64,000 bases of DNA from positions 441,970 through 505,969 of the forward strand of contig NZ_LT976854.1 in NCBI RefSeq assembly GCF_900249755.1, in the 5' to 3' direction. Position numbers and translations under genes: made by a program. The notes under the pieces were generated by a model. The model was not told the DNA's origin. It was given only the letters and a program-made list of their open reading frames with translations, and did not search any database. The DNA comes from Cupriavidus taiwanensis. Its GTDB lineage: Bacteria; Pseudomonadota; Gammaproteobacteria; Burkholderiales; Burkholderiaceae. Below are positions 45,994-54,713 of the stretch, one piece after another; position 1 is the stretch's first letter; each line of letters starts with the position of its first letter.

Positions 45994-46158
45994 CTAGTGG
46001 GACGGCGGTCCGCTGATCAGCTGGGTCATCCAGACAATGAACCCGTAGCCCGCGACGATGATGACGGACAGCACCGGCACCATCACGGCGGTCAGGAAAA
46101 GGAAACTGCGCAGTTCTTCTTGCTTGCGTTGCGGATCGGGAGGTTCACCGGTTTCCAT
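45994..46158 (-). CDS. napE: Small membrane protein NapE
   Basis: A 54-residue single-helix membrane protein. An acidic-basic N-terminus with the KQEELRSFLFLT segment is followed by a helix and the end motif GFIVWMTQLISGPP, as in NapE of Paracoccus and Cupriavidus. Its exact role in periplasmic nitrate reduction is unknown. It is the first gene of the operon, about 50 bases after the predicted transcription start. Confidence 0.88.
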   Translation of the reverse strand: METGEPPDPQRKQEELRSFLFLTAVMVPVLSVIIVAGYGFIVWMTQLISGPPSH

Positions 46159-46214
46159 CGTAGCTTGACGTCCTCGGAAAAAGTGATCAGGCGCGGCACC
46201 CGACGCGTTACACC

Positions 46215-46243
46215 ATTAAAGGAAGCGCGAGCGAAGGAGTCAA
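46215..46243 (-). promoter_or_regulatory. Sigma-70-type promoter of the nap-ccm operon
   Basis: On the minus strand TTGACT, a 17-base spacer and TTTAAT lie upstream of napE, giving a transcription start near 46208. No FNR-type TTGAT-N4-ATCAA site was seen in the 200-base gap. Confidence 0.6.
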
Positions 46244-46361
46244 GACTGCACTCGCGACACGCAGTCGACGACGGCGCGCAGTGCGGCGCGCGCCGCAACG
46301 CCGACTGCGCGATACCCCGATTGCGGTAACGGTGCCGGGCCAGGCCCGACGGAAATGTCAT

Positions 46362-46682
46362 CTAGTGATAGGTCACCGTGACCAGGTAGGCGGACGCCGG
46401 TCCGCGCTGCCCGGCATGTGCCGGTGCCACGTCGAGGGCGGCCACGCCGATGCGCGTCGGCCCAATGAGCCGGCCTGGCGCCACCGCGAAGGGTGCCGAG
46501 ATGGTCTGCCCGGAGGGCTGCTGGCAACTGGCATGCACCAGGCCCGCGGTCGGACGGAAACCGCATGACGGGGACACGATCGCCCCCAGGAACGTAATGG
46601 TGCCGGTCTGCGCGGCAGCGCTGCCGATCCCTGCGGCCGCCAGCAGCGTGACGACGGCCTTCCTGCTCCGATCAAGCGACAT
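46362..46682 (-). CDS. Small secreted fimbrial-like protein
   Basis: A 106-residue exported protein with a signal peptide ending in SAAAQ. The mature start GTITFLGAIVSPSCGF matches the N-terminal strand and first Cys of type 1 fimbrial subunits; a second Cys is in HASCQQP. It is much shorter than a FimA-type pilin and ends in YLVTVTYH, which resembles the terminal strand and penultimate aromatic residue recognised by pilus chaperones. No chaperone or usher gene is present, so it is an orphan. GAGGTG precedes the start. Confidence 0.7.
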   Translation of the reverse strand: MSLDRSRKAVVTLLAAAGIGSAAAQTGTITFLGAIVSPSCGFRPTAGLVHASCQQPSGQTISAPFAVAPGRLIGPTRIGVAALDVAPAHAGQRGPASAYLVTVTYH

Positions 46683-46704
46683 GTTTCACCTCACGATTGT
46701 TAGT

Positions 46705-46723
46705 GCGGCCCAACCCGGGCCGC
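46705..46723. other. Hairpin in leader of the fimbrial-like gene
   Basis: An inverted repeat GCGGCCC-N5-GGGCCGC lies about 20 bases before the ATG of the small secreted protein, just ahead of its ribosome binding site. Its role is unknown. Confidence 0.35.
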
Positions 46724-46862
46724 CATTCTTATCGCGGTACCGTGCCGGCCCACCAAGCTGCGTGTGGGCTACCTTCAGCATAGCTCTCGGTTCAGAGCAT
46801 TCTTAGGTTTTATGACACTTCGGTGGCAATTGCAGGTGGGGCGGACGTGGGCTGCGGCGTGC

Positions 46863-48089
46863 CTATGCCGCGCCGCGCAGGATCAGCCGCGAGCGCGCAA
46901 AGCCGGCGTGGGTCTGCAGCGCCTGCATCAGCTGCGCCGAGGGCGTGCGGTCCAGGTCGGTGACCACGTAGCCGGTGTGGCCGCGCGTCTGCAGATGCTG
47001 GCCGGTGATGTTGACGCTTTCCTGCGCCAGCAGCGTGTTCAGCGCAGCCAGCGCGCCGGGCGCGTTGCCGTGCACGTTGAGCAGGCGCGCCGGGGCATGC
47101 AGCGGACCCGGGTCGACCTCGGGGAAGTTGACCGCGCCGATGGTGCCGCCGGTGGCGAGGAAGTGCGCGAGCTTGGCCGCGACTTCGGTGCCGATGTTCT
47201 CCTGCGCTTCTTCGGTGCTGCCGCCGACGTGCGGGGTCAGCAGTACGTTGGGCAGGTTCTGCAGCGCGCTGGTGAAGGGGTCGTGGTTGGTCTTGGGCTC
47301 TTCCGGGAACACGTCGATGGCCGCGCCGCCCAGCCGCTTCTCGCGCAGCGCCGCGGCCAGCGCGGCGATGTCGACCACGCTGCCGCGCGAGGCATTGATC
47401 AGGATCGCGCCCGGCTTGAACGCCGCCAGGATGTTGGCGTCGATCATGTTGCGCGTGCGCGGCGTGGCTGGCACGTGCAGGGTCACCACCTCGGCCTGCG
47501 ACACGGCTTCTTCCAGCGAGCCCGCGGCGCGGGCCGAACCGTGCGAGAGCCGCGCCAGCACATCGTAGTAGACCACGCGCATGCCCATCGATTCGGCCAG
47601 CACGCCGACCTGCGAGCCGATATTGCCGTAGCCGACGATGGCGATGGTCTTGCCGCGCGCCTCGAACGCGCCGGTGGCGCCCTTGGCCCAGGTGCCGGCA
47701 TGCGCCAGCGTGTTCTTCTCGGGAATCCGGCGCAGCAGCATCACCGCTTCGGCCACCACCAGCTCGGCCACCGAACGGGTGTTGGAGAAGGGCGCATTGA
47801 ACACCGGGATGCCGGCGGCGGTGGCGGCGTCCAGGTCGACCTGCGAGGTACCGATGCAGAAGCAGCCGATCGAGAGCAGTCCGGGCGCGCTGCGGATATC
47901 GTCGGCGCGCAGGTGGGTCGCCGAGCGGATGCCGACCACGTCATGGCTGGCCAGCACCTGGCGCAGTTCGGCGCCGGCCAGCGCGCCGGTGCGGCGCTCG
48001 ACCTGCAGGCCGGCTTCGGCCAGCCGGGCATTGGCGCTCTGGTGGATGTTCTCGAGCAGGATGGCTGTGGTCACGTTCGTTTTCCGCAT
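46863..48089 (-). CDS. serA: D-3-phosphoglycerate dehydrogenase (SerA-like)
   Basis: A 408-residue NAD-dependent 2-hydroxyacid dehydrogenase with a C-terminal ACT domain, the E. coli SerA layout. The NAD motif is VGYGNIGSQVG around residue 155. Catalytic Arg (INASRGSVVD), Glu (PEEPKTNHD region) and His (TPHVGGSTEEAQ) are in place. The ACT domain begins near residue 335 and normally binds serine for feedback inhibition. It makes 3-phosphohydroxypyruvate, the first step of serine synthesis. ATG 48089 is chosen; GTG 48074 is also possible. Confidence 0.9.
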   Translation of the reverse strand: MRKTNVTTAILLENIHQSANARLAEAGLQVERRTGALAGAELRQVLASHDVVGIRSATHLRADDIRSAPGLLSIGCFCIGTSQVDLDAATAAGIPVFNAPFSNTRSVAELVVAEAVMLLRRIPEKNTLAHAGTWAKGATGAFEARGKTIAIVGYGNIGSQVGVLAESMGMRVVYYDVLARLSHGSARAAGSLEEAVSQAEVVTLHVPATPRTRNMIDANILAAFKPGAILINASRGSVVDIAALAAALREKRLGGAAIDVFPEEPKTNHDPFTSALQNLPNVLLTPHVGGSTEEAQENIGTEVAAKLAHFLATGGTIGAVNFPEVDPGPLHAPARLLNVHGNAPGALAALNTLLAQESVNITGQHLQTRGHTGYVVTDLDRTPSAQLMQALQTHAGFARSRLILRGAA

Positions 48090-48234
48090 GGAGGGTTGGC
48101 GGGCATTGCCGCATCGCCTCCATTCTGCGCGCAAAACGGTACCCGGGCCGGGGAGCCCCTGCTGCCGGCATTGGCACCGGCCGTCGCATACGGACGCGAT
48201 TCGGTCACCGCGCGGTCGCCACGCGGCAGCGGCC

Positions 48235-48762
48235 TCAGCGCGCGCGGCGCGCGTCGCCGCCGAGCGGATCGACGATGATCATGGTCTGGCGCAGGACCCC
48301 GGCGTTGTCGAAGTAGCAGCTGAAGTGCGCGGTCTGCAGCCCGTCCTTGTACATGCGCCAGGACCACGCTTCGCGCTGCATCAGCGGGTAGTACTGCACC
48401 GGCTCGCGCGGCAGCCCGAAGTGCTGCTGCACGTCCTGCTTGGTCCAGACCCCGACCTGGGCCCGATAGATTTCGGCCTCGGTCAGCATCTGGCGGTAGC
48501 GGGTCAGCCGGCCCGCCGCGTCGAAATCGGCGGCGTAGACCTGATGGCCGAAGGGCTGGCGCGACCACAGCCAGCGGGTGGTGCCGTCGGCCAGGCGGTG
48601 GGTTTCGGTCGGCGGTCCGAAAGTCTGGCGCACGGCACTTTCAGGGCTGCCGATCATCTGCCTGCCGGTCTGTTCCGGCTGCAGCGAGGCGCAGGCGCCG
48701 AGCATGGCGGCGGCCAGACAGAGGGGGCCGAGGCATCGGCCGGGCAGGGACCGGGGTGGCAT
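48235..48762 (-). CDS. Hypothetical lipoprotein (BamE/OmlA-like fold possible)
   Basis: A 175-residue exported lipoprotein with the lipobox LGAC at about residues 21-24. The mature part has repeated short strand motifs (GPPTETHRLADGTTRWLWSRQPFG; VYAADFDAAGRLTRYRQML; FSCYFDNAGVLRQTMII) that resemble two SmpA/BamE-like beta-meander units. The family is not certain. It is upstream of serA on the same strand by about 145 bases. Confidence 0.75.
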   Translation of the reverse strand: MPPRSLPGRCLGPLCLAAAMLGACASLQPEQTGRQMIGSPESAVRQTFGPPTETHRLADGTTRWLWSRQPFGHQVYAADFDAAGRLTRYRQMLTEAEIYRAQVGVWTKQDVQQHFGLPREPVQYYPLMQREAWSWRMYKDGLQTAHFSCYFDNAGVLRQTMIIVDPLGGDARRAR

Positions 48763-48843
48763 GGCGCGCTCCTGCGAAAAGAATGTCCGCAGCCGCCATT
48801 GTCCGGCCGCCGGCCCGCCTGGCGCAACCGGCCGCGCGCGGTC

Positions 48844-49038
48844 TTAGCAGCGGCCCTTCTTGGCCTGGCCCGGCGGGCAGAACGACTCGTTGCCGTACGC
48901 GTCGACGCGGCAGTTGCCTTTCTTGGCTTGTCCCGGCGGGCAGCCCTGCGGGCCGCCGCCGTAGGTGTCATAGGGAGCGACCACGCAGCCGCCGAGCAGT
49001 GCGCTGCACGCGACCAGAAGGGCCAGGACGGATTTCAT
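48844..49038 (-). CDS. Small Cys-rich lipoprotein with CPPGQAKKG repeats
   Basis: A 64-residue exported lipoprotein. The signal peptide ends in the lipobox LLGGC, and the mature protein of about 46 residues contains two copies of CPPGQAKKG separated by about 20 residues, each closing with a further Cys (GNC, GRC). An AAGGAG ribosome binding site lies 6 bases before ATG 49038. The function is unknown; the paired Cys may form disulfides or bind metal. It lies just downstream of a TonB receptor gene. Confidence 0.75.
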   Translation of the reverse strand: MKSVLALLVACSALLGGCVVAPYDTYGGGPQGCPPGQAKKGNCRVDAYGNESFCPPGQAKKGRC

Positions 49039-49139
49039 TGCATTCTCCTTGTTGTGGGGATTCCGTTTGCGACAGGAGAATAAATGTTGCCAGCGCCGTT
49101 GTCTGTAAGGAATGGTGAAGGTGGCGGCGTCGGCGACTG

Positions 49140-51593
49140 CTACATCCGGAACACCAGCCCCAGCCAGAAACTGCGGGGCGCCCCCGGCGCCACGAACAGC
49201 GCGCTGGCCGCATCGCCGGGCGCCACGTGCGGGCGCACCAGGCTGCCGCCGGGAAACACGTCGTTGGCGATCTGGCCGTAGGTCTCGTAGCGGCGGTCCA
49301 GCAGGTTGGCCACGCGCGCGTAGATCTCGAAGCGCTTGCTGACCTGATACGCCGCGCGCAGGTTGAGGGTGGCGTAGCCCGGCGTGCTCCAGTCCGCGGT
49401 CCGGGGCGCGGCGCCCGCCTGCGGGTCGCTGCGCAGCCCGTCCTCGTTGCCGCTGGAAGCCGCGCCTGATACCGCCACCAGGTCGGCGCCCAGCACCAGT
49501 CCGGCCAGCGCCTGCCAGTCCGCGCCCAGCTTGAGCGTATGGCGGGGCAGGCCGGCCATGCGCATGCCCGGGCGGATATCGATGGTGCGCTCGCCGGCGG
49601 CGAGCGCGCCGGCGGACTGGTAAGTGGCCTGCAGGTAGCTGTAGGCCAGCCGCAGCGTGACCGCGCCCAGGCGGTGGCGCGCGGTGAGGTCGAGCCCCTG
49701 GTTGCGGGTGCGGTCGAAGTTGGCGAAGTAGCCGAGCTGGGTGTTCGGCGCGCGCAGGAACAGGATGTCGTCGTGGTTGTCGATGCGATAGAGCGAGGCC
49801 GTGACCTCGGTGTGCGGGCGCGGGTGCCAGCGCACGCCGGCCTCGTACGAATGCGACACCACCTGCTTCAGGTAAGGATCGGCCTGCAGGCCGGCCGGCA
49901 GCCGGCAGGGCCGCTCCGGGTCGGCGCAGCCGAGTTCGAGCACGGTCGGCACACGATTGTTCTGCGCATAGCCGCCGAACACCGTGACGCCGCCGCCGAG
50001 CTTCTGCGCCAGCCCCAGCGCCGGGTTGAGGCGGCGATAGGTAAAACTCTCGCGCGGCTGCTCGCTGCCATCGCTGTTGCGCAGCGTGTTGCTGACGCTG
50101 GCGTGGTTCCACCGGGCCGAGGCGGTCAGGAAGGTGGTGGGGGTCAGCGACCAGGTATCGGACAGGTACACCCCCAGCGTGCGCGCGTTGCCGCCGACCC
50201 CCGAGAACAGTGCATTGGCCTCGGCGGGGTCGGCCACCACGCCGCGGTCTTCGGTAAAAGTGCCGGGCTGCGCGTATTGCGAATAGGTCAGGCGGCTGCG
50301 GTCGAGCGTCAGGCCGGCATTGAGCACGTGGCGTTCGGTCTCGCGCGCCAGGCTCAGCGCCATGCCGACGGTCTGCTGCCGCATGTGGCTGGTGTTGAGC
50401 ACGGCCGGGTGCAGCGCCGCGCCCTCGGCGCGGGTCATCTCGCAGTCGTCGCCGCGCGGGCTGCCGTCGGCGTTGAAGCCGTCTTCGCAGTCTTCGGCAT
50501 AGTCTTCGTAGTCGGGGTTGACGTCGCCGTTGGCGGTGTCGCGGCGGCTGTTGCGCACGTAGGCCAGCGCGGCAACGCTGGTCTTGTCGTCGAACCAGTG
50601 GCGGGCGTTGAGCGCGGCCTGCGTGACCAGGTTGCGGGTCTGGTCGGGATAGGTGTAGACCGCGCGCCGGTTGGCCTGGTAGAGCTCGGGCAGCGTGCCG
50701 CCGTCGCCGGCGCGATAGCTGGGCACCAGCCCGTTGCCGGTCAGGGTGCTGCGCCCGTGCAGCACGGAGGCGTCCCAGCTGGTGCTGGCGCCGGCATAGC
50801 CCGCCTTGGCAAAGACGTTGCCGAGCCGGCCCTCGGAGTGGTCGCGCCAGCCGTGTTCCTGGAACAGCGTGCCGGCGGCGAACGCGTGCCAGCCGCTGTC
50901 GCTGCGCATGCCGCCGGACAGGTCGGCGCGCTTGCGGGCATGGCTGCCGTAGGAGAGATCGGCGCCGAAGCCGGGCGAGTCCAGCCCGGAACGCGTGGTC
51001 ATCGCCAGCGCGCCGCCCAGCGTGTTCAGGCCGTAGGCGGGGTTGGCGCTGGACACCAGCGACGCGCTCGCCAGCGCCGCCTCGGGGATCATGTCCCAGC
51101 TCACCACGTCGCCGAAGGGCTCGTTGACGCGGATCCCGTCCAGGTACACCGACAGGCCCTGCGGCACGCCCGGGATCGATGAGGCGCGGAAGCCGCGGTA
51201 GGTGATGTCGGTCTGGAACGGGCTGCCCTGGATGTCGTTGACGTTGACGCCGGCGAGGTGGCGGTTCAGGTAGTCGGCCAGGTTGCCGGCGCGCGCGCCG
51301 CCGAGCTCGCTGCCGCGCACGGTCTGCACGGTGTAGGGCACCAGGTCGCTGGCCACGCCGATGCCGGGCAGCGGCGCGGCGGCGACGACCAGTACCTCGG
51401 GCAACAGGACCGTGTCCTGGTTTGGCGCAGCGGTGTCCTGTTGCGCCACAGCGGCACGCTGGCACAGCAATGCGATGGCCGCGCACAGCATCGCGGCACG
51501 GGTTGCCGCGCGGGGCCGCCGAGCGGCCACAGCGCGGCGTGGCAGGCGGGATGGCCGCGCGCCGGGCGGCGCGGGGCGCAAGATGGCTGGCAT
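49140..51593 (-). CDS. TonB-dependent outer membrane receptor
   Basis: An 817-residue outer-membrane receptor. An N-terminal signal (LCAAIALLCQRAAVAQ, about residues 29-44) precedes a TonB-box-like LPEVLVVAA, the plug (YRGFRASSIPGVPQGLSVYLDGIRVNEPFGDVVSWDMIP) and a barrel ending in FWLGLVFRM with a C-terminal aromatic region. The plug type is common among receptors of unknown ligand; siderophore, metal complex or PQQ are all possible. GGAGGAG precedes ATG 51593. It is divergent from the alcohol-oxidation island, which raises the chance that it imports a metal or cofactor used there. Confidence 0.88.
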   Translation of the reverse strand: MPAILRPAPPGARPSRLPRRAVAARRPRAATRAAMLCAAIALLCQRAAVAQQDTAAPNQDTVLLPEVLVVAAAPLPGIGVASDLVPYTVQTVRGSELGGARAGNLADYLNRHLAGVNVNDIQGSPFQTDITYRGFRASSIPGVPQGLSVYLDGIRVNEPFGDVVSWDMIPEAALASASLVSSANPAYGLNTLGGALAMTTRSGLDSPGFGADLSYGSHARKRADLSGGMRSDSGWHAFAAGTLFQEHGWRDHSEGRLGNVFAKAGYAGASTSWDASVLHGRSTLTGNGLVPSYRAGDGGTLPELYQANRRAVYTYPDQTRNLVTQAALNARHWFDDKTSVAALAYVRNSRRDTANGDVNPDYEDYAEDCEDGFNADGSPRGDDCEMTRAEGAALHPAVLNTSHMRQQTVGMALSLARETERHVLNAGLTLDRSRLTYSQYAQPGTFTEDRGVVADPAEANALFSGVGGNARTLGVYLSDTWSLTPTTFLTASARWNHASVSNTLRNSDGSEQPRESFTYRRLNPALGLAQKLGGGVTVFGGYAQNNRVPTVLELGCADPERPCRLPAGLQADPYLKQVVSHSYEAGVRWHPRPHTEVTASLYRIDNHDDILFLRAPNTQLGYFANFDRTRNQGLDLTARHRLGAVTLRLAYSYLQATYQSAGALAAGERTIDIRPGMRMAGLPRHTLKLGADWQALAGLVLGADLVAVSGAASSGNEDGLRSDPQAGAAPRTADWSTPGYATLNLRAAYQVSKRFEIYARVANLLDRRYETYGQIANDVFPGGSLVRPHVAPGDAASALFVAPGAPRSFWLGLVFRM

Positions 51594-51928
51594 GGTCGGT
51601 CTCCTCCGGATAGGCGGCGCATGCCTGCGTCGGGCAGCGCCTGTCGGGAGGGACTCAGCAGTTTTCGTACCGTGCGGCGCCGGGCCATGGTGCCGGCGCG
51701 CGCCTGTCACAAAACAGGACAGTCGTGCGTGGCGCCAGCGGGCCAGTGTTCCATCGCGGCACAGTGCCGACGCGGCGCATTGCACCACGCGCCGCAGCGG
51801 CGCAGCGCCCAAAAGCGGCGCCGGGCCGGCCAGGCAACGGCCGCGGGCGGGCGGCGTGCGTTGCTGCGTCGCACATGGTATCGGCCTTGCTCAGCACTGC
51901 GCATCCCAACCTGTCCGGTGCCTTCGCC
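51594..51928. other. Divergent intergenic region before the alcohol-oxidation island
   Basis: A 335-base gap between the divergent TonB receptor and Bug genes. A sigma-54-like element lies near its right end (described separately). Apart from GC-rich imperfect repeats nothing else was recognised. Confidence 0.6.
51876..51890 (+). promoter_or_regulatory. Possible sigma-54 promoter of the transport operon
   Basis: TGGTAT-CGGCC-TTGC with a following T keeps the GG and GC pairs and the 12-base register of RpoN promoters, but has T instead of C in the -24 box. It lies 38 bases before the Bug start codon and would start transcription near 51902. Confidence 0.4.
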
Positions 51929-52912
51929 ATGTTCCGTTGCCTTGCCTGCCTGCTGTCGATGTGCCTCGGCCTGCTGCCGGCGGGGCTGGCGCGGGCCGAG
52001 GGTGCGGCAGCCTACCCGTCGCGTCCGCTTACGCTGGTGGTGCCGTGGCCGGCAGGCGGCGCCACCGATATCTCCATGCGCATCCTGGCCGAGCTGGCCG
52101 GGCGCGAACTGGGGCAGCCGATCGTGGTGGAAAACCGCCCCGGCGCCGGCGGCACGCTGGTGGGCGGGCTGCTTGCCGCCGCGCGGCCGGACGGCTACAC
52201 CATCGGCCAGCTGCCGCTGACGGTGTACCGGTTCCCGCACCAGCAGAAGACGGCGTGGCAGCCGCTGCGCGACATCCAGCCGGTGCTGATGATCTCCGGC
52301 TATACCTTCGGCATCGTGGTGCCCGCCGACAGCCCGTGGCGCTCGTTGCGCGACCTGATTGCCTGGGGCCGCGCGCACCCGGGCCAGCTGACGGTGGGCT
52401 CCACCGGCATCGGCACCACTGCCCACCTGGCGATGGAGGATGTGCTGGGCCGCAGCGGTGTGCGCTACCTCCACGTGCCGTACCACGGCACCGCCGACCA
52501 GATGCTGGCGGTGGCCAACGGCTCGCTGATGGCGGGGGTCAATTCCACCGGCTTCGCGCCGTTCGTCGAGGCCGGCAAGCTGCGCCTGCTGGCGGTGTTC
52601 AGCGCGCAGCGCCCGGCGCACTGGCCCGAGGTGCCGACCGTGGCCGAGCTGGGCTTTGCCGATGCGGTCCACAACTCGCCCTACGGCATCGGCGTGCCGC
52701 GCGGCACCGATGCGGCCATCGTCAGGCGCCTGCACGATGCGTTCCGCGCCGCCATGCAGCAGCCGCGCCATCTTGCCGAGCTGGCCCGCTACGACCAGGA
52801 GCTGACTTACCTGGGCACCGCGCAATATGAAGCCTTCCTGCGCCAGGCATGGGAGACCGAACGGAGCTTTGCCGCGCGCGCGGGCACGGCGCGGACGCGG
52901 GGGCAGCTATGA
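51929..52912 (+). CDS. Bug-family periplasmic binding protein
   Basis: A 327-residue TctC/Bug-type binding protein with a signal peptide (LLSMCLGLLPAGLARA). The mature start YPSRPLTLVVPWPAGGATD and VVENRPGAGG are family hallmarks. It is the first gene of the alcohol-oxidation island and its stop overlaps the ABC ATPase start (ATGA), so it is part of that operon. A Bug protein joined to an ABC system is unusual; it may bind an alcohol-derived carboxylate or a metal-complexing acid. The start at 51929 leads straight into the signal peptide. Confidence 0.85.
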   Translation: MFRCLACLLSMCLGLLPAGLARAEGAAAYPSRPLTLVVPWPAGGATDISMRILAELAGRELGQPIVVENRPGAGGTLVGGLLAAARPDGYTIGQLPLTVYRFPHQQKTAWQPLRDIQPVLMISGYTFGIVVPADSPWRSLRDLIAWGRAHPGQLTVGSTGIGTTAHLAMEDVLGRSGVRYLHVPYHGTADQMLAVANGSLMAGVNSTGFAPFVEAGKLRLLAVFSAQRPAHWPEVPTVAELGFADAVHNSPYGIGVPRGTDAAIVRRLHDAFRAAMQQPRHLAELARYDQELTYLGTAQYEAFLRQAWETERSFAARAGTARTRGQL

Positions 52913-53688
52913 GCGCGGCGCCATCGCGCGATACGCTGGCGCTCGGCTGCGATGCCGTGCGCAAGGCGTTCGGCGCCCGCGTCGCGCTGGACGGGGTCTC
53001 GCTGTGCGTGCGCCGCGGCGAATTCGTCGCGCTGCTGGGCCCCAACGGCGCGGGCAAGACCACGCTGTTCCAGATCCTCGGCGGCCTGTTCGTCGCCGAT
53101 GCCGGGCAGGTCACGGTGATGGGCTGCGACATGCGGCGCGAGCCCGTGCGCGCGCTGGCGCAGCTGGGCATCGTGTTCCAGCAGCCCGCCATCGACCTGG
53201 ACCTGCCGGTGCAGGCCAACCTGCGCTTCCATGCGGACCTGCATGGCCTGCCGCGCCGCGTGGCGGCGCAGCGGATCGCGTGCCTGCTGCAGGGGTTCGG
53301 CCTGGCGGCGCGCGCCCAGGCGCCGGTGCGCGAGCTGTCGGGCGGCAGCCGGCGCAAGGTCGAGCTGGCGCGCGCGCTGCTGCACGAGCCGGCCATGCTG
53401 CTGCTGGACGAGCCGACGGTGGGGCTGGACCCGGCCTCGCGCGTGCAATTGCTGGCCGAGTGCCGGCGGCGGGCGCGGCACGCGCGCGCCGGCGTGCTGT
53501 GGGCCACCCACCTGGTGCAGGAAGTGGAGCAGGCCGATCGCGTGGTCGTGCTGGACCGCGGCGCGGTGCGCTTCGACGGCACCCCGGCCGCGCTGCTGGG
53601 CGTGACCGGAGCCGCGACGCTGGAAACCGCGTTCCTGGCGATGACGCCGTCGCTCGCCCGCGCCGCGCCAACGGAGGTCACCGCATGA
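52909..53688 (+). CDS. ABC transporter ATP-binding protein (PQQ-alcohol dehydrogenase-linked)
   Basis: A 259-residue ABC ATPase of the ABC-2/drug-export subfamily. Walker A is GPNGAGKTT, the signature ELSGGSRRKVELARAL (SGGSR rather than SGGQ), Walker B LLLDEPTVGLDP, and the switch His is in WATHLVQ. It pairs with the permease encoded at 55919. Similar ATPases sit in the ped gene cluster of Pseudomonas putida and the lut cluster of Methylorubrum extorquens, next to PQQ-dependent alcohol dehydrogenases. It overlaps both neighbours by 4 bases. Confidence 0.9.
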   Translation: MSAAPSRDTLALGCDAVRKAFGARVALDGVSLCVRRGEFVALLGPNGAGKTTLFQILGGLFVADAGQVTVMGCDMRREPVRALAQLGIVFQQPAIDLDLPVQANLRFHADLHGLPRRVAAQRIACLLQGFGLAARAQAPVRELSGGSRRKVELARALLHEPAMLLLDEPTVGLDPASRVQLLAECRRRARHARAGVLWATHLVQEVEQADRVVVLDRGAVRFDGTPAALLGVTGAATLETAFLAMTPSLARAAPTEVTA

Positions 53689-54713
53689 GCCCGATGCCGT
53701 CCCCCGCCTGGCTTGCCGGCGCCTGGCTGCTGGCCACCACCCTGCTGGTTGCCGCCGGCCTGGCCGAGGGGGCCCAGGGCGGCCAGGCCGGCGCCGCGCG
53801 CGCCGCGACCCGCCAGGTCTTTGTCTCCAGCGAAAAGGACGATGCGCTGACCGCCTACGATGCCCGCAGCGGCCAGCAGCTCGCGGCATGGCGCCAGTGC
53901 CGGCGGCCGCGCCACCTGCAGCTGTCGCCGGACCGCGCGCGGCTGTACGTGGCCTGCAGCGACGACCACCGCGTCGACGTGGTCGACGTGGCCACGCGCA
54001 AGACCGTGGCCTCGCTGCCGGTCGGCGACGATCCGGAACTGTTCGACCTCAGCCAGGACGGCCGCACGCTCTACGTATCGAACGAGGAAGATGCGCTGCT
54101 GTCGGCCTACGACACCGGCACCGGCAAGCGCGTGTTCGCGGTGGCGGTGGGCGAGGAGCCGGAAGGCGTCAGGGTCAGCGCGGACGGACGCCAGGTGTAC
54201 GTGGCCTCCGAGGTGGCGAACCTGGTGCACGTGGTCGACGTGGCCTCGCGCAAGGTGGTGCGCAATATCCGCGTCGGCAACCGGCCGCGCCGGTTGCTGC
54301 TGGTGCGCGGCGGCAAGGAGCTGTGGGTCTCCAACGAGCTGTCGGCCAGCGTCAGCGTGATCCGCACCGATACGCTCGAGGTGGTCCGGACCATTGCCTT
54401 CGCGCCGCGCGGCATGCGCGCCGAAGACGTGACCCCGGTCGGGATGGCGGCGGCCAGCGACGGCACGCACGCCTATGTCGGCCTGGGCCGCGCCAACCAT
54501 GTCGCGGTGGTGGAGGTGGCGTCGCGCCGCGTGCAGGACTACGTGCTGGTGGGGCGGCGCGCCTGGGGGCTGGCGCTGAGCCGCGACAACGCCCGGCTCT
54601 ATGTCGCCAACGGCTTGTCCGACGATGTCAGCGTGGTCGACACCGCCAGCCGCAAGGCGGTGGCCACGCTCAGGGCGGGGCGCGTGCCGCATTCGGTGGC
54701 GATCGATGACTGA
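53685..54713 (+). CDS. Periplasmic YVTN-type beta-propeller protein (PQQ-system associated)
   Basis: A 342-residue exported protein with a signal peptide and about seven YVTN-like blades (repeats such as DDALTAYDARSGQQ, HRVDVVDVATRKTVASLPVG, NLVHVVDVASRKVVRNIRVG, NHVAVVEVASRRVQ, DDVSVVDTASRKAVATLRAG). Proteins of this type accompany PQQ-dependent alcohol oxidation gene sets and are thought to act in the periplasm with the ABC system. No catalytic residues were identified. It overlaps the ATPase and the next binding protein. Confidence 0.88.
   Translation: MSPMPSPAWLAGAWLLATTLLVAAGLAEGAQGGQAGAARAATRQVFVSSEKDDALTAYDARSGQQLAAWRQCRRPRHLQLSPDRARLYVACSDDHRVDVVDVATRKTVASLPVGDDPELFDLSQDGRTLYVSNEEDALLSAYDTGTGKRVFAVAVGEEPEGVRVSADGRQVYVASEVANLVHVVDVASRKVVRNIRVGNRPRRLLLVRGGKELWVSNELSASVSVIRTDTLEVVRTIAFAPRGMRAEDVTPVGMAAASDGTHAYVGLGRANHVAVVEVASRRVQDYVLVGRRAWGLALSRDNARLYVANGLSDDVSVVDTASRKAVATLRAGRVPHSVAIDD

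Noticed and set aside
46159..46361. Search for an FNR or NarP site before napE.
   Set aside because: No TTGAT-N4-ATCAA or clear NarL/P heptamer pair was found; only a sigma-70-type promoter is supported.
48844..49038. Small lipoprotein considered as a lanmodulin-like lanthanide binder.
   Set aside because: No EF-hand pattern (DxDxDG...E) is present; only Cys-Pro-Gly repeats.
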